Source of the DNA: Micropruina glycogenica
GTDB taxonomy: Bacteria > Actinomycetota > Actinomycetes > Propionibacteriales > Propionibacteriaceae
Assembly (NCBI RefSeq): GCF_900289045.1
Contig: NZ_LT985188.1
Span: forward strand, 1,302,001 to 1,366,000
Direction of reading: 5' to 3'
Length of the DNA: 64,000 nucleotides
The position numbers were made by a program, and so were the translations under genes. Each line of letters starts with the position of its first letter. Positions within the stretch are counted from its first letter, which is position 1. Under the pieces are notes generated by a model, which saw nothing but the letters and a program-made list of their open reading frames with translations, was not told the DNA's origin and did not search any database. Of this stretch, positions 51,201 through 57,906 are shown piece after piece.

Positions 51201-52089
51201 CCATGCCGACGTCCTGCACCTCATGAGCATGTACTCCCACACGGAGAAGGATGGGCCACGCCCGGAGGGCGCAAAGCTCATCGTGCGAGCGCTCGACGGA
51301 CTGTTGGCGGATCAGGCCCAATCTGCCGCCGCGCGCGGCTTGCGGACCTACGACTTCCAACGGCTTTTCGCTTACCTCGAAGCCATGCGCGACCATCTTG
51401 AGCCCGGCGACCTTGTCCGCCTCCAGTGGGCGTACCTTCCTGCGCTGGGCTATGACGCGAAGATCCCAGCGCTGTCCGAGAGTTTGGCTGCTGACCCATC
51501 CGAGTTCGTCGGAATGGTCTGTCTCGTGTTTCGTGCTCGACCAGGCGCGGAGGACAAAGAGGGAGTTGAGGGCCAGGCTGACGACGAACAACACGACGCA
51601 TCGATGGCGTCCAACGCCTACCGCCTGCTCAATGCATGGGATTCGCCGCCCGGGCTCGTAGACGGCTCCATGGATGCCAAAGTGCTTCGATCCTGGCTCG
51701 ACGGGGCGATGGAGCTCCTGGCAGAACATGGTCGGACAGAAGTCGGCCTGCAACAGTTCGGACAGGTTCTTGGGCACACCCCGCCGGACCCGGACGGCAC
51801 ATGGCCGGGCGTCGTTGTTCGGGACCTTCTAGAAGACGTGCAGCTCGAGCACATCGAAACGGGGCTCTATCTGCACGTCGTGAACAGTCGCGGCATCACA
51901 AGCCGTGGCCTGGAAGACGGTGGGGGTCAAGAGTTCCAACTTTCCGCCGACTACCGAGCCAAAGCAGAGGCGCTCGCTGACACCGCGCCTAGAACGGCCG
52001 CTCTATTCCGGCGAGTCGCCGCCTCGTACGACAGCGACGCACGGCGCAATGAGGATGACGCCGAGCGCTTTAGGCGTGGCCTCCACTGA
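48265..52089 (+). CDS. Large nuclease/STAND-like protein, probable phage defence
   Basis: A 1274-residue protein. Residues ~20-165 look like a PD-(D/E)xK nuclease: AGDWDGSIRTTDATAW, then LSVWELSVNSSPNTKADEDY (WE.., K), and WRDVRALGLDDIETWLEAAP. Residues ~210-350 resemble a STAND-type NTPase core (LARLAFVDDLSTWRQLAASS, PLVLVPRTPEL, SELADALKAAGI) but I see no Walker A GxxxxGK. The remaining ~850 residues are helical, repeat-like (IDPGGRMSNRPAASLAAIYR, SYFSARYALDGFDLITGLLA). The layout recalls Avs-type sensors with an N-terminal effector. GC is lower than the chromosome, and IS630 lies 44 bases upstream, so its promoter may be displaced. GTG 48265 is the chosen start. Confidence 0.6.
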   Translation: MTRPGYVDRSKLQNWADTRSAQSEFPRLVRRLVLETTPGLLELGMPAGEGVAAGDWDGSIRTTDATAWVPEGLSVWELSVNSSPNTKADEDYVKRAATPDGTATGDCTYVEVILRPWTARASWARGKRGDDVWRDVRALGLDDIETWLEAAPITWAWLSEELGLSPRGLRTGFTWWRDWAAQTNPALTSKAVLAGRTDAAREVEDRAATSASITTVAGASVEEVCAFVAAVAVNRDEQGKGQMLARLAFVDDLSTWRQLAASSQPLVLVPRTPELVSEIPTGTVHSFCVPVVAEEGADVILPPLDPSELADALKAAGIADSERADTLGRLGRRSLTALRRNIAVQAALHRPAWADTTPSRNFRSILLAGSWRDNAAGDRSIIETLTGVDYETFRDSITGIVDNPTDPLAIRTDGAWHLVSAVDACMLLVSKLTSDDMQRFESVVEMVLAEGDPALDLPRDQRWRASIDGKTRRYSGDLRHGLAQSLALLGVYGGTVTWSGGGSGAGVANYLVRKLLEWASADPTGRAWQSLADILPLLAEAGPEAFLDAVSVAATGEEPLLATMFQDSTDESGLFSGGTPHTNLLWALECLSWCTDYFGRAVALLARLDEIDPGGRMSNRPAASLAAIYRPWHPDASVDPDRRIAVLDSLRRRHPDAAWKLECSMLPEGHSGVHFPISAPVFRTWRPNKQSVTYGEIWKMTTAAVERSIEDAGADAERWATILDRTSAMAPADRERVVGALDSIADQADLASDFRYSVWRSLIDLIGRHREFTDAAWSLPEEELAKLDSLATRYQPESAYLRLVGLFQSYTPHIGARQLDDYEGFERELGRLRVEAIKEIEAEGGFDAIIKLARDATVHGAVGISLAHLGSSYDSELLGWLAIEGPDNLAETAMSYFSARYALDGFDLITGLLARDDLTIEQRARLLLVARENLTEVWALAAADQELETRYWMAFQPLGLGHDFDRLDEVADRLILAGRHADVLHLMSMYSHTEKDGPRPEGAKLIVRALDGLLADQAQSAAARGLRTYDFQRLFAYLEAMRDHLEPGDLVRLQWAYLPALGYDAKIPALSESLAADPSEFVGMVCLVFRARPGAEDKEGVEGQADDEQHDASMASNAYRLLNAWDSPPGLVDGSMDAKVLRSWLDGAMELLAEHGRTEVGLQQFGQVLGHTPPDPDGTWPGVVVRDLLEDVQLEHIETGLYLHVVNSRGITSRGLEDGGGQEFQLSADYRAKAEALADTAPRTAALFRRVAASYDSDARRNEDDAERFRRGLH

Positions 52090-52402
52090 CCACCGCGGCG
52101 CCCGACTCATCTGTAGACCACTGAAATCCTACGGAGATTTCGGCCAGCCCTACAGCGACTTCGTCATGCTCGCAGCACTCCACTCATCGTCGCACATTCA
52201 CCCGAGACATCAGGGCTGCAGGTCGGGAATGTCCGATTCGACAAGCATCTCGTCGTGGTCTTCCGGCAGGTATGCCCCGGCAAAGGAGGCTTGCACCAAA
52301 CCGACCAAGAGCCGGGAAGACCGGCGCGTGCGGGTCCTCGAACCGTCCCGCCCCGCTTTCGAACGCCTCGCCGCAGGCTAAGAGAGGCGCCCGAAGTCTC
52401 TG
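52090..52402. other. Convergent intergenic stretch, no gene
   Basis: 313 bases between the large protein and the convergent SLATT gene. I see only chance frames without ribosome sites and no strong hairpin. Nothing is assigned. Confidence 0.5.
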
Positions 52403-53326
52403 TCAAGCCTTGCTCATGTGGGGAGGCGGCAACGGCTCCTCGCCGCGGGTAGCCAGCCACATTGTGTGCTCACGACTGATCGCTTCCTCAGCATCCGCCA
52501 CTGCCTGCGGCCAGTCCTCAGCGCTCACCCCGCGGAGAACATCTGCTTGAACGGCCAGTTCACCTGCCGCCACCCTGTACGCGGAGGTCAGCTGGGAGTG
52601 TTGCTTGATCGCCAGCCAGGCGGCTCCTCCTGCAACGAACGCAGCGACGATGCCGGCGAAGTCGAACGGCTCGTCACGACCTAGGGAAAGAGCAGCAGCT
52701 ACGATTGCCAGCAACTCACCAAGAAGAAGCGCATAACGCCACGCCGTAGCGCGGACCTCGTTCTTCCGGGCGTTGGACGAGTACCAGGCGCGCTGTTCTT
52801 CTGTCCTTTGTTCGAGATAAGCGTCTCTGCGTTCGGAGAATGGAGACCGACGGAGATCGAGCATGCTCTCTGTGAGCACCGCATCGCCAGGACCAACGTT
52901 GATTCGGTCCTTGCCACGTTGCAAGACTTCGCTGACTCGGGTTCGAAGCAGTGCCTCAGCCTCTTGTTCAGTGAGAGTCGGACCGAAAGGCTCTCCCTGG
53001 ACGGCGAACCGCCACGCGAGTGTCTTGGTGGACTCGGCGACCGCGCGTCCAGCGTACCAGTCGCGTTCGGGCTGAAATCGGATCAAAGCCAACTCGGCTA
53101 GTGCGGCTACTACGAACGCCAGAAGCACTACAAGGCCAGAGAAGTCGAAACTTCCGATGGCGATGCCAAGCGCAGCTGCGAGCGTTGCGATCAGAAGCGC
53201 AACTAGCCGGGAGGCGCTTAGCCGGACGTACGCTGTTTGTCCGCGCCCTGACGCTTCGCTTGCCGCATCGTGGATACCGGGCAACGTGATTTTCCGTGGC
53301 CCGCGGGAATTGTTGTGGCTGCTCAT
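52403..53326 (-). CDS. SLATT/DUF4231-like two-helix membrane protein
   Basis: A 307-residue membrane protein. Two hydrophobic hairpins occur: LVALLIATLAAALGIAIG with GLVVLLAFVVAALAELALI (~35-75), and LLLGELLAIVAAALSL with FAGIVAAFVAGGAAWLAI (~190-235). Between them lies RDWYAGRAVAESTKTLAWRF, the W-Y-x-x-R-x-x-A-E pattern of DUF4231/SLATT proteins. SLATT proteins are predicted pore-forming effectors in nucleotide-signalling defence systems. Its ATG at 53326 overlaps the TIR stop (ATGA); last gene of a three-gene operon. Confidence 0.72.
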   Translation of the reverse strand: MSSHNNSRGPRKITLPGIHDAASEASGRGQTAYVRLSASRLVALLIATLAAALGIAIGSFDFSGLVVLLAFVVAALAELALIRFQPERDWYAGRAVAESTKTLAWRFAVQGEPFGPTLTEQEAEALLRTRVSEVLQRGKDRINVGPGDAVLTESMLDLRRSPFSERRDAYLEQRTEEQRAWYSSNARKNEVRATAWRYALLLGELLAIVAAALSLGRDEPFDFAGIVAAFVAGGAAWLAIKQHSQLTSAYRVAAGELAVQADVLRGVSAEDWPQAVADAEEAISREHTMWLATRGEEPLPPPHMSKA

Positions 53327-53784
53327 CGCGTGCATGTACTCATCGTGTTTGTGGGCATCGACCTACCGCGGCTCGTCGCTGCGATTGCTCGCTCGATGGC
53401 ATCGTCAAACTGGTTTACATCTGCTGGAGTGTTCCAGTCGAGAATTTCAGCGCCGTACTCAGTCAGCCCTTCGGGGACTGGGGCGTCGGGATCGATACGA
53501 ATGCCAATGATGCCCTTTCCCTGTTCCTTACTCCACTGGATCTCTTTCTCGACCCACTCACTTTGGGATGTCTCCTTCCCGATGAGAACGATTGTGGCCG
53601 ATGACCCTTTGATCCGCTCCTTGATCTTTCGGCTGATGTAATCCGCGTCCTGGCTCTTCACCGGGTCGAGCAGGTGCCGTCCCGTGAAGTCAACGTTGAC
53701 GTTCTTGTTGTATGTCATCAGGTTCAAGCCACGGGCTTTCATCTGATCGGCATGCTGGTAGCTGATAAAGACTCGACGGGTCAT
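53323..53784 (-). CDS. TIR-like (MTH538/ThsB-type) protein
   Basis: A 153-residue TIR-like domain: MTRRVFISYQHADQMKARGL at the start, then DYISRKIKERIKGSSATIVL and SEWVEKEIQWSKEQGKGIIG (Trp77 and Glu81 in the conserved S-x-W-V-x-x-E-I motif). This is the DUF1863 group to which Thoeris ThsB belongs; such proteins make or sense NAD-derived or nucleotide signals. Start and stop overlap its neighbours by four bases, so it is made together with the SLATT protein and the zinc-ribbon protein. Pairs of TIR-like and SLATT/DUF4231 genes recur in defence islands. Confidence 0.8.
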   Translation of the reverse strand: MTRRVFISYQHADQMKARGLNLMTYNKNVNVDFTGRHLLDPVKSQDADYISRKIKERIKGSSATIVLIGKETSQSEWVEKEIQWSKEQGKGIIGIRIDPDAPVPEGLTEYGAEILDWNTPADVNQFDDAIERAIAATSRGRSMPTNTMSTCTR

Positions 53785-54587
53785 GCGCCCTCCTCGGCGG
53801 GAGCGAGCGTTGCCATCTGCTTGCACAACGGACACTTCTTCAGCAGTGCGCCGCTCTTGATGACATATCCGCACTCTCGGCATCGCCACTTGCGGTTCCT
53901 GGAACTGTTGGGCACCTTCGAGAGCTCAGCGTCTGTCTGGTAGTACTCGGGGGCGTCTGCCCAGCTAAATCCGGCCTCTCGCCCCCACGACGGATACGCG
54001 TAGCCTGATCGAGCACGCGCGAACGCTTCGATTCGCTCGACTTCCCCCAAGTATTCGGCTGTGCGGTCAGGGCGCTCGTCGCATATCCGGCGAAGAGTCG
54101 CCACAGTCTCAACATCGATCGGTTTCATCGTGCGGAACTGCGTAGAACCGATCGCTGCCAACGGCTCTGCCAGATCGCTCGCGAGGATGGGGTCTATGAA
54201 GTGCATCTTGTCGGCAGCGAGGGCGTAGTCGCGGTTGACCGCACCCTGGGTGCCTTCCGTGTACCAGCCAACGTGGTAGTACCCGGAGATCACTCTCCCC
54301 TGGTGCGGCTTGCGTGTCGTGAGGAAGAAGATGGTGGCCGCACCATCGAGAACGATCCGATTTCGCATGGACGGCTCACAGGTGGAGAACAGGCCGTATG
54401 TTCCGGTCTCGATGTTTGGGTCGCTCTTGTTATCCGCACGTCGGGTGATCTCGCGAACTGGCCATCGGGCGAGGGGCTCAGAGAAGTAGACAGACAGGTA
54501 GCCGCGGCCAGCATCAGCGAGCTCGCGCCACGGGTCGCCAAGGCGACGCGCCGCTGCGCCTCCCTCGTGATCCCGGTTCTGTCGCAT
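53781..54587 (-). CDS. Unrecognised protein with C-terminal zinc ribbon, TIR/SLATT operon
   Basis: A 268-residue protein that I do not recognise. Residues ~45-125 (NIETGTYGLFSTCEPSMRNR, TIFFLTTRKPHQGRVISGYY, HVGWYTEG) have the alternating hydrophobic, beta-rich look of EVE/PUA-like or Nmad-like folds that bind modified bases. The middle is helical. The end is a zinc ribbon: WRCRECGYVIKSG then KKCPLCK (CxxC..CxxC). It is the first gene of the operon with TIR and SLATT, and 68 bases away from the divergent kinase gene, so it could be the sensor of a modified nucleotide or base. That role is inference. Confidence 0.55.
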   Translation of the reverse strand: MRQNRDHEGGAAARRLGDPWRELADAGRGYLSVYFSEPLARWPVREITRRADNKSDPNIETGTYGLFSTCEPSMRNRIVLDGAATIFFLTTRKPHQGRVISGYYHVGWYTEGTQGAVNRDYALAADKMHFIDPILASDLAEPLAAIGSTQFRTMKPIDVETVATLRRICDERPDRTAEYLGEVERIEAFARARSGYAYPSWGREAGFSWADAPEYYQTDAELSKVPNSSRNRKWRCRECGYVIKSGALLKKCPLCKQMATLAPAEEGA

Positions 54588-54655
54588 AGCTTGATGCTAG
54601 GGGTGACCTCTGACACATCCCGGGAGCCACGCTGGGCTGAGCGAAGGAGCTGGTG

Positions 54656-55279
54656 ATGGCCAAGACTGATTTCACCATCCGTCGCGGTGCGGTCATCGTG
54701 TTCGAGGGCCTCGATCAGACTGGTAAGTCGACTCAGTTGAACCGCCTCCGTGGCTCGCTCGACGCGGAGTCCACGGTGTTCGCTCACATGCCAAGCGGCT
54801 TCACTACGTTCACCGAGCGTGTGTACAGAGCGCTGGAAGGCGAGACCGCTGACGAGAAGCCCAAGTCAGGCCTCGCCCAGCAGCTAGCGCATCTCGCGTG
54901 CCATGCGGAGTCGGTGCCTGATCTCAAGCGAGCTGCGGAGACGCGATCTTTGATTCTGGATCGTTGGTGGTGGTCCACCCTCGCTTACGGCTGGTACGGC
55001 GGATCAGTGAAGCAGTCAGGACTCCCTGAGTCGAGCTTCAAGGAGCTCATCGACACGATCTGGTCGCCGATCACGCCGTCTATTGTGTTCGTTTTCCTCG
55101 AACCCCACCACCTCGACCCGAACAACGCTCCGGGCGTACAGGATGGCTACCGAGCACTCTTGGACGAGTATGCCGAGTCCGCACTTGTCGTCCCGGTAGC
55201 GAGCGAAGAAGAGACACACTCGTTTGTGACTGAGACGCTTCTGAATCGCGGACTTGCTGCCCGAGTTGAGAATCGATGA
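54656..55279 (+). CDS. Thymidylate-kinase-like nucleotide kinase
   Basis: A 208-residue P-loop kinase. Walker A is GLDQTGKST (residues 18-26), preceded by RRGAVIVFE; the DR-x-x-x-S-type motif is LILDRWWWSTLAYGWYGG. The Lid and substrate loops differ from housekeeping Tmk. It would phosphorylate dTMP or a modified dUMP. It is followed after six bases by the ThyA-family gene, so the two form a nucleotide-modifying unit. ATG 54656 has a GGAGCTGGTG site. Confidence 0.82.
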   Translation: MAKTDFTIRRGAVIVFEGLDQTGKSTQLNRLRGSLDAESTVFAHMPSGFTTFTERVYRALEGETADEKPKSGLAQQLAHLACHAESVPDLKRAAETRSLILDRWWWSTLAYGWYGGSVKQSGLPESSFKELIDTIWSPITPSIVFVFLEPHHLDPNNAPGVQDGYRALLDEYAESALVVPVASEEETHSFVTETLLNRGLAARVENR

Positions 55280-55285
55280 GGCGCG

Positions 55286-56275
55286 GTGGCCGTCTATCGA
55301 GATGTGGAGCAGGCGTTCTTAGCCGAGTTGCATGCCGTTGTTGACTCTGGAGAACTTGTTGAGGTCCGCGGAGAGCGGACCCGGGAGCTGCGGGCGCGAC
55401 TCATCGAGGTGTCTGACATTCGGTCTCGCCACGTTGTGCTCCCCCACCGAAACAACAACGTTTTTGCCTCGATAGCGGAGAGCATGTGGGTGTTGGCGGG
55501 CCGAAACGACTTGAGCTTTCTCAGTGCCTATTTAGAGCGCGCGGTCGACTTCTCGGATGATGGCCTGACGTGGCGTGCTGGGTACGGCCTCCGGCTCCGA
55601 AGCTGGAACGGCGTGGATCAACTCGCGGAGATTGTGAAGATTCTCCGGAGAGACCCGCTCTCGCGGCGTGCCGTCGCGAGCATCTACGATCCCGATCGCG
55701 ACTTCGTGGAGAGTCGAGATATCCCATGCAACAACTGGCTTCACTTCCTCATGAGGGATGGGCATCTCGACCTTCACGTGGCTGCCCGCAGCACTGACAT
55801 ATGGTGGGGATTTTCAGGCATCAACGCTTTCGAGTGGACACTACTGCTTGAAGTGATGTCGCGGTGGCTCCGATGTATGCCTGGGCGACTGGTCTTCTTT
55901 AGCTCTTCCCTGCATCTCTACGAGCGCCACTTCGACCGGGCTTCACGACTTCTAGCCAGTCAGCCGAGCCCGGCGGCGTCCGACGCGACAGGGCAGCCGC
56001 AATTCGACACAGATTGGGAGGACGCCCCCGCGGCGTGGGCCGAGTGGATGCGTCTGGAGGCCGGCATCCGCTCTGGCCAAGACCTCGCGGCGCTCGACTG
56101 CAACCTCACCGACCCGCTCCTGCTCGCATACATTCGAATGATCGATCTATATTGGTCCGCGCAAAGTGGAGCCGAACCCAGCGTCCTAGACGACAAGCTA
56201 GTTGAACTTGGAGACAGCCGGCTTGCCGCCGCCGCGCGCGAGTATCTCGAACGAACTCAACGGTTGCAGCATTGA
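55286..56275 (+). CDS. Thymidylate synthase (ThyA)-family enzyme, divergent
   Basis: A 329-residue ThyA-fold protein. Conserved residues: Glu65 in SIAESMWVLAG, Cys148 in IPCNNWLHF, Arg168-Ser169-Asp171 in AARSTDIWWG, Asn180 in GINAFEW, His210/Tyr212 in SLHLYERH. The residue after the Cys is Asn rather than His, and the C-terminal ~80 residues differ from ThyA. Such changes are seen in dUMP/dCMP hydroxymethylases and other base-modifying relatives. With the kinase before it and the hypermodification-family gene after it, it likely makes a modified thymidine or hydroxymethyl-dUMP. GTG 55286. Confidence 0.8.
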   Translation: MAVYRDVEQAFLAELHAVVDSGELVEVRGERTRELRARLIEVSDIRSRHVVLPHRNNNVFASIAESMWVLAGRNDLSFLSAYLERAVDFSDDGLTWRAGYGLRLRSWNGVDQLAEIVKILRRDPLSRRAVASIYDPDRDFVESRDIPCNNWLHFLMRDGHLDLHVAARSTDIWWGFSGINAFEWTLLLEVMSRWLRCMPGRLVFFSSSLHLYERHFDRASRLLASQPSPAASDATGQPQFDTDWEDAPAAWAEWMRLEAGIRSGQDLAALDCNLTDPLLLAYIRMIDLYWSAQSGAEPSVLDDKLVELGDSRLAAAAREYLERTQRLQH

Positions 56276-56285
56276 GCCCGACGCG

Positions 56286-57290
56286 CTAGGTAGCTGATGC
56301 GAGCGCGTTCGAACGGCCAGCGACCCGCTGGTTGATGCCCCACTTTGGGGGGAAGAACGGCCTTACTGGCGGGCCCTGCGGTGCGAACTGCTGTTTGATC
56401 CTGTTGCGGCTTCCGACTCCACGCACATTGGGGTGCATTACTCGCGCGTACTTGTCGGTTTCGCAAAACAGGTTCTGGCAGTCAATGAGCGTCAAAGCTC
56501 TACCGAATAGATCGTCAAAATCGATGCCTTGATCTTCGAACTGCTCCTGTTGCGTGTCGACCATCCATCGGATGATGTCTTCGGGAGGTACACCATTGAG
56601 CTGCGGGAAGCACTTCGCGATACCACTGCGCGCGCCCGGTCCAGGCACGACAAAGTCGTTCTCATCGAAGTCGATCACCGAGGTGTAGTTGAGGTCGATC
56701 GCCAGTTGATAAGAGAGGAAGGGACCGAGTGAAGGAAACGTCGAAATCGTCTCAAAGACCTGGCTAAGAGACCTAGCGTGCTCGATCTGCGTGGCAACCC
56801 CGGAACGGATCATGTGTTCGGTCAGCAGCAGATGGTTGCGATGTTTCCGAACCGCGCCGAACGGCGGGGGCGGAACAATATACGCCGCAGAGTAAACTCT
56901 CTCGCCGCTAGCAATTCTTGCGTCGAGAACCTTGCTGTAGGCATCGACATCGAATGTGGATGTTGTGATCTGACCGAATCTTGATTCCAACGCTTCCCAT
57001 GTCGATGGTTTGTTGAAGAACCGAAACAGTAGAACGCGTAAGACGAGGTTTTCGGGGTCCTGGGGTCCCTCGTAGGCGATACGTATTAGATCTTGTGATA
57101 CGCGGTCGGCGGCGCGGTAGGCGTTAGTGAAGCGATACCTGGACAGGACTACGTCATCGGTCCATGGGCCAGGTTCGCCGCGTAGCCTCGCATGGTACAC
57201 GTGCTGCCGTTCGGCCGCGAAGTGCCAGTAGGACGAAAGCACCTCTGAAACGCCGACGTCGTGCTGACCAACTCTCACGCGCCGCATCAT
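56286..57290 (-). CDS. 5-hmdU DNA kinase helical-domain / thymine-hypermodification protein
   Basis: A 334-residue protein of the family annotated as 5-hmdU DNA kinase helical domain or alpha-glutamyl/putrescinyl thymine pyrophosphorylase-like. Blocks: YWHFAAERQHVYHARLRGEP, YRFTNAYRAADRVSQDLI, VLLFRFFNKPSTWEALESRF, GERVYSAAYIVPPPPFG, RKHRNHLLLTEH, FPSLGPFLSYQLAIDLNY, FVVPGPGARSGIAKCF and LTLIDCQNLFCETDKYARV. In phages this family helps build hypermodified thymines. It lies opposite to the ThyA-like gene with only ten bases between stops. A link to thymidine modification or its detection is thus strong; the direction of action is unknown. Confidence 0.78.
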   Translation of the reverse strand: MMRRVRVGQHDVGVSEVLSSYWHFAAERQHVYHARLRGEPGPWTDDVVLSRYRFTNAYRAADRVSQDLIRIAYEGPQDPENLVLRVLLFRFFNKPSTWEALESRFGQITTSTFDVDAYSKVLDARIASGERVYSAAYIVPPPPFGAVRKHRNHLLLTEHMIRSGVATQIEHARSLSQVFETISTFPSLGPFLSYQLAIDLNYTSVIDFDENDFVVPGPGARSGIAKCFPQLNGVPPEDIIRWMVDTQQEQFEDQGIDFDDLFGRALTLIDCQNLFCETDKYARVMHPNVRGVGSRNRIKQQFAPQGPPVRPFFPPKWGINQRVAGRSNALASAT

Positions 57291-57385
57291 GCCTCCTGTC
57301 GGTGCTTACCTCCGGCTCCTACGTGTGTCTAGGTTGTCACGAGGGGGCCGGCAATGGCCGGAGACGCGCCACCGTCGCTTGTGGT

Positions 57386-57696
57386 TCAGGCGTGCGTTCT
57401 CCGCGCGCGAGCGGTTCGACCGGCCATGAGTAGAAGGCTGACTGGTCCGATCCAGAGGAACTTGAAGGCGTTCCAGACGAACAGCAGGATCAGCAGGTGG
57501 AGCCAGCCGGGCCTCCGTCGTTGATGATCGTGGTGCAGATCGCGGCGGCGTAGAAGTAGACCCCGGCGAGCAGCATCGCGGGAATGCCCCATTTCAGGCC
57601 GCGTCTGGTGCGGATGGCGTTGAGCAGCAGGTTGGTGGGCGCGTAGCGGAGTGCGCCGTAGCCTCGTGCGCTGAGTGCGATAGATGAGCGGAGCAT
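57386..57696 (-). pseudogene. Small actinobacterial membrane protein, frameshifted
   Basis: Frame one (57696 down) gives [40 protein letters not shown] and IINDGGP, then loses the family sequence. The other frame continues [20 protein letters not shown] and GPVSLLLMAG. The change occurs in GGCCCGGCTGG (around 57508), where GGCCCGGGCTGG would restore the frame, so one G is missing. Related proteins with two membrane segments occur on actinobacterial mobile DNA. Function unknown. Confidence 0.7.
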
Positions 57697-57906
57697 TGCG
57701 GGCCTCTTTTCCTCGTCATAGCGCGACGGGTGTCCGTCGTGGAGGCGGCTATGAACCGAGTGCCCGCGAGGGGCCGTCCCGAAGGACCCGCGTAGTTTGC
57801 TGAACCTGCCTCGCTCCCGAGTCTACGACTGACTTGTGACAGAGGGAACCTCTCGGCAGATGAGCGTGTACCTCGCCGGTGACCTGGGAGCGAGAGGACA
57901 CCGATC

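Noticed and set aside
52403-53784. Classical Thoeris system
   Set aside because: A ThsB-like TIR protein is present but there is no ThsA with a SIR2 domain. The membrane partner is a SLATT protein, and other genes are included.
55286-56275. A second housekeeping thyA
   Set aside because: The Cys+1 position and C-terminus differ from ThyA, and its neighbours are a special kinase and a thymine-hypermodification family gene.
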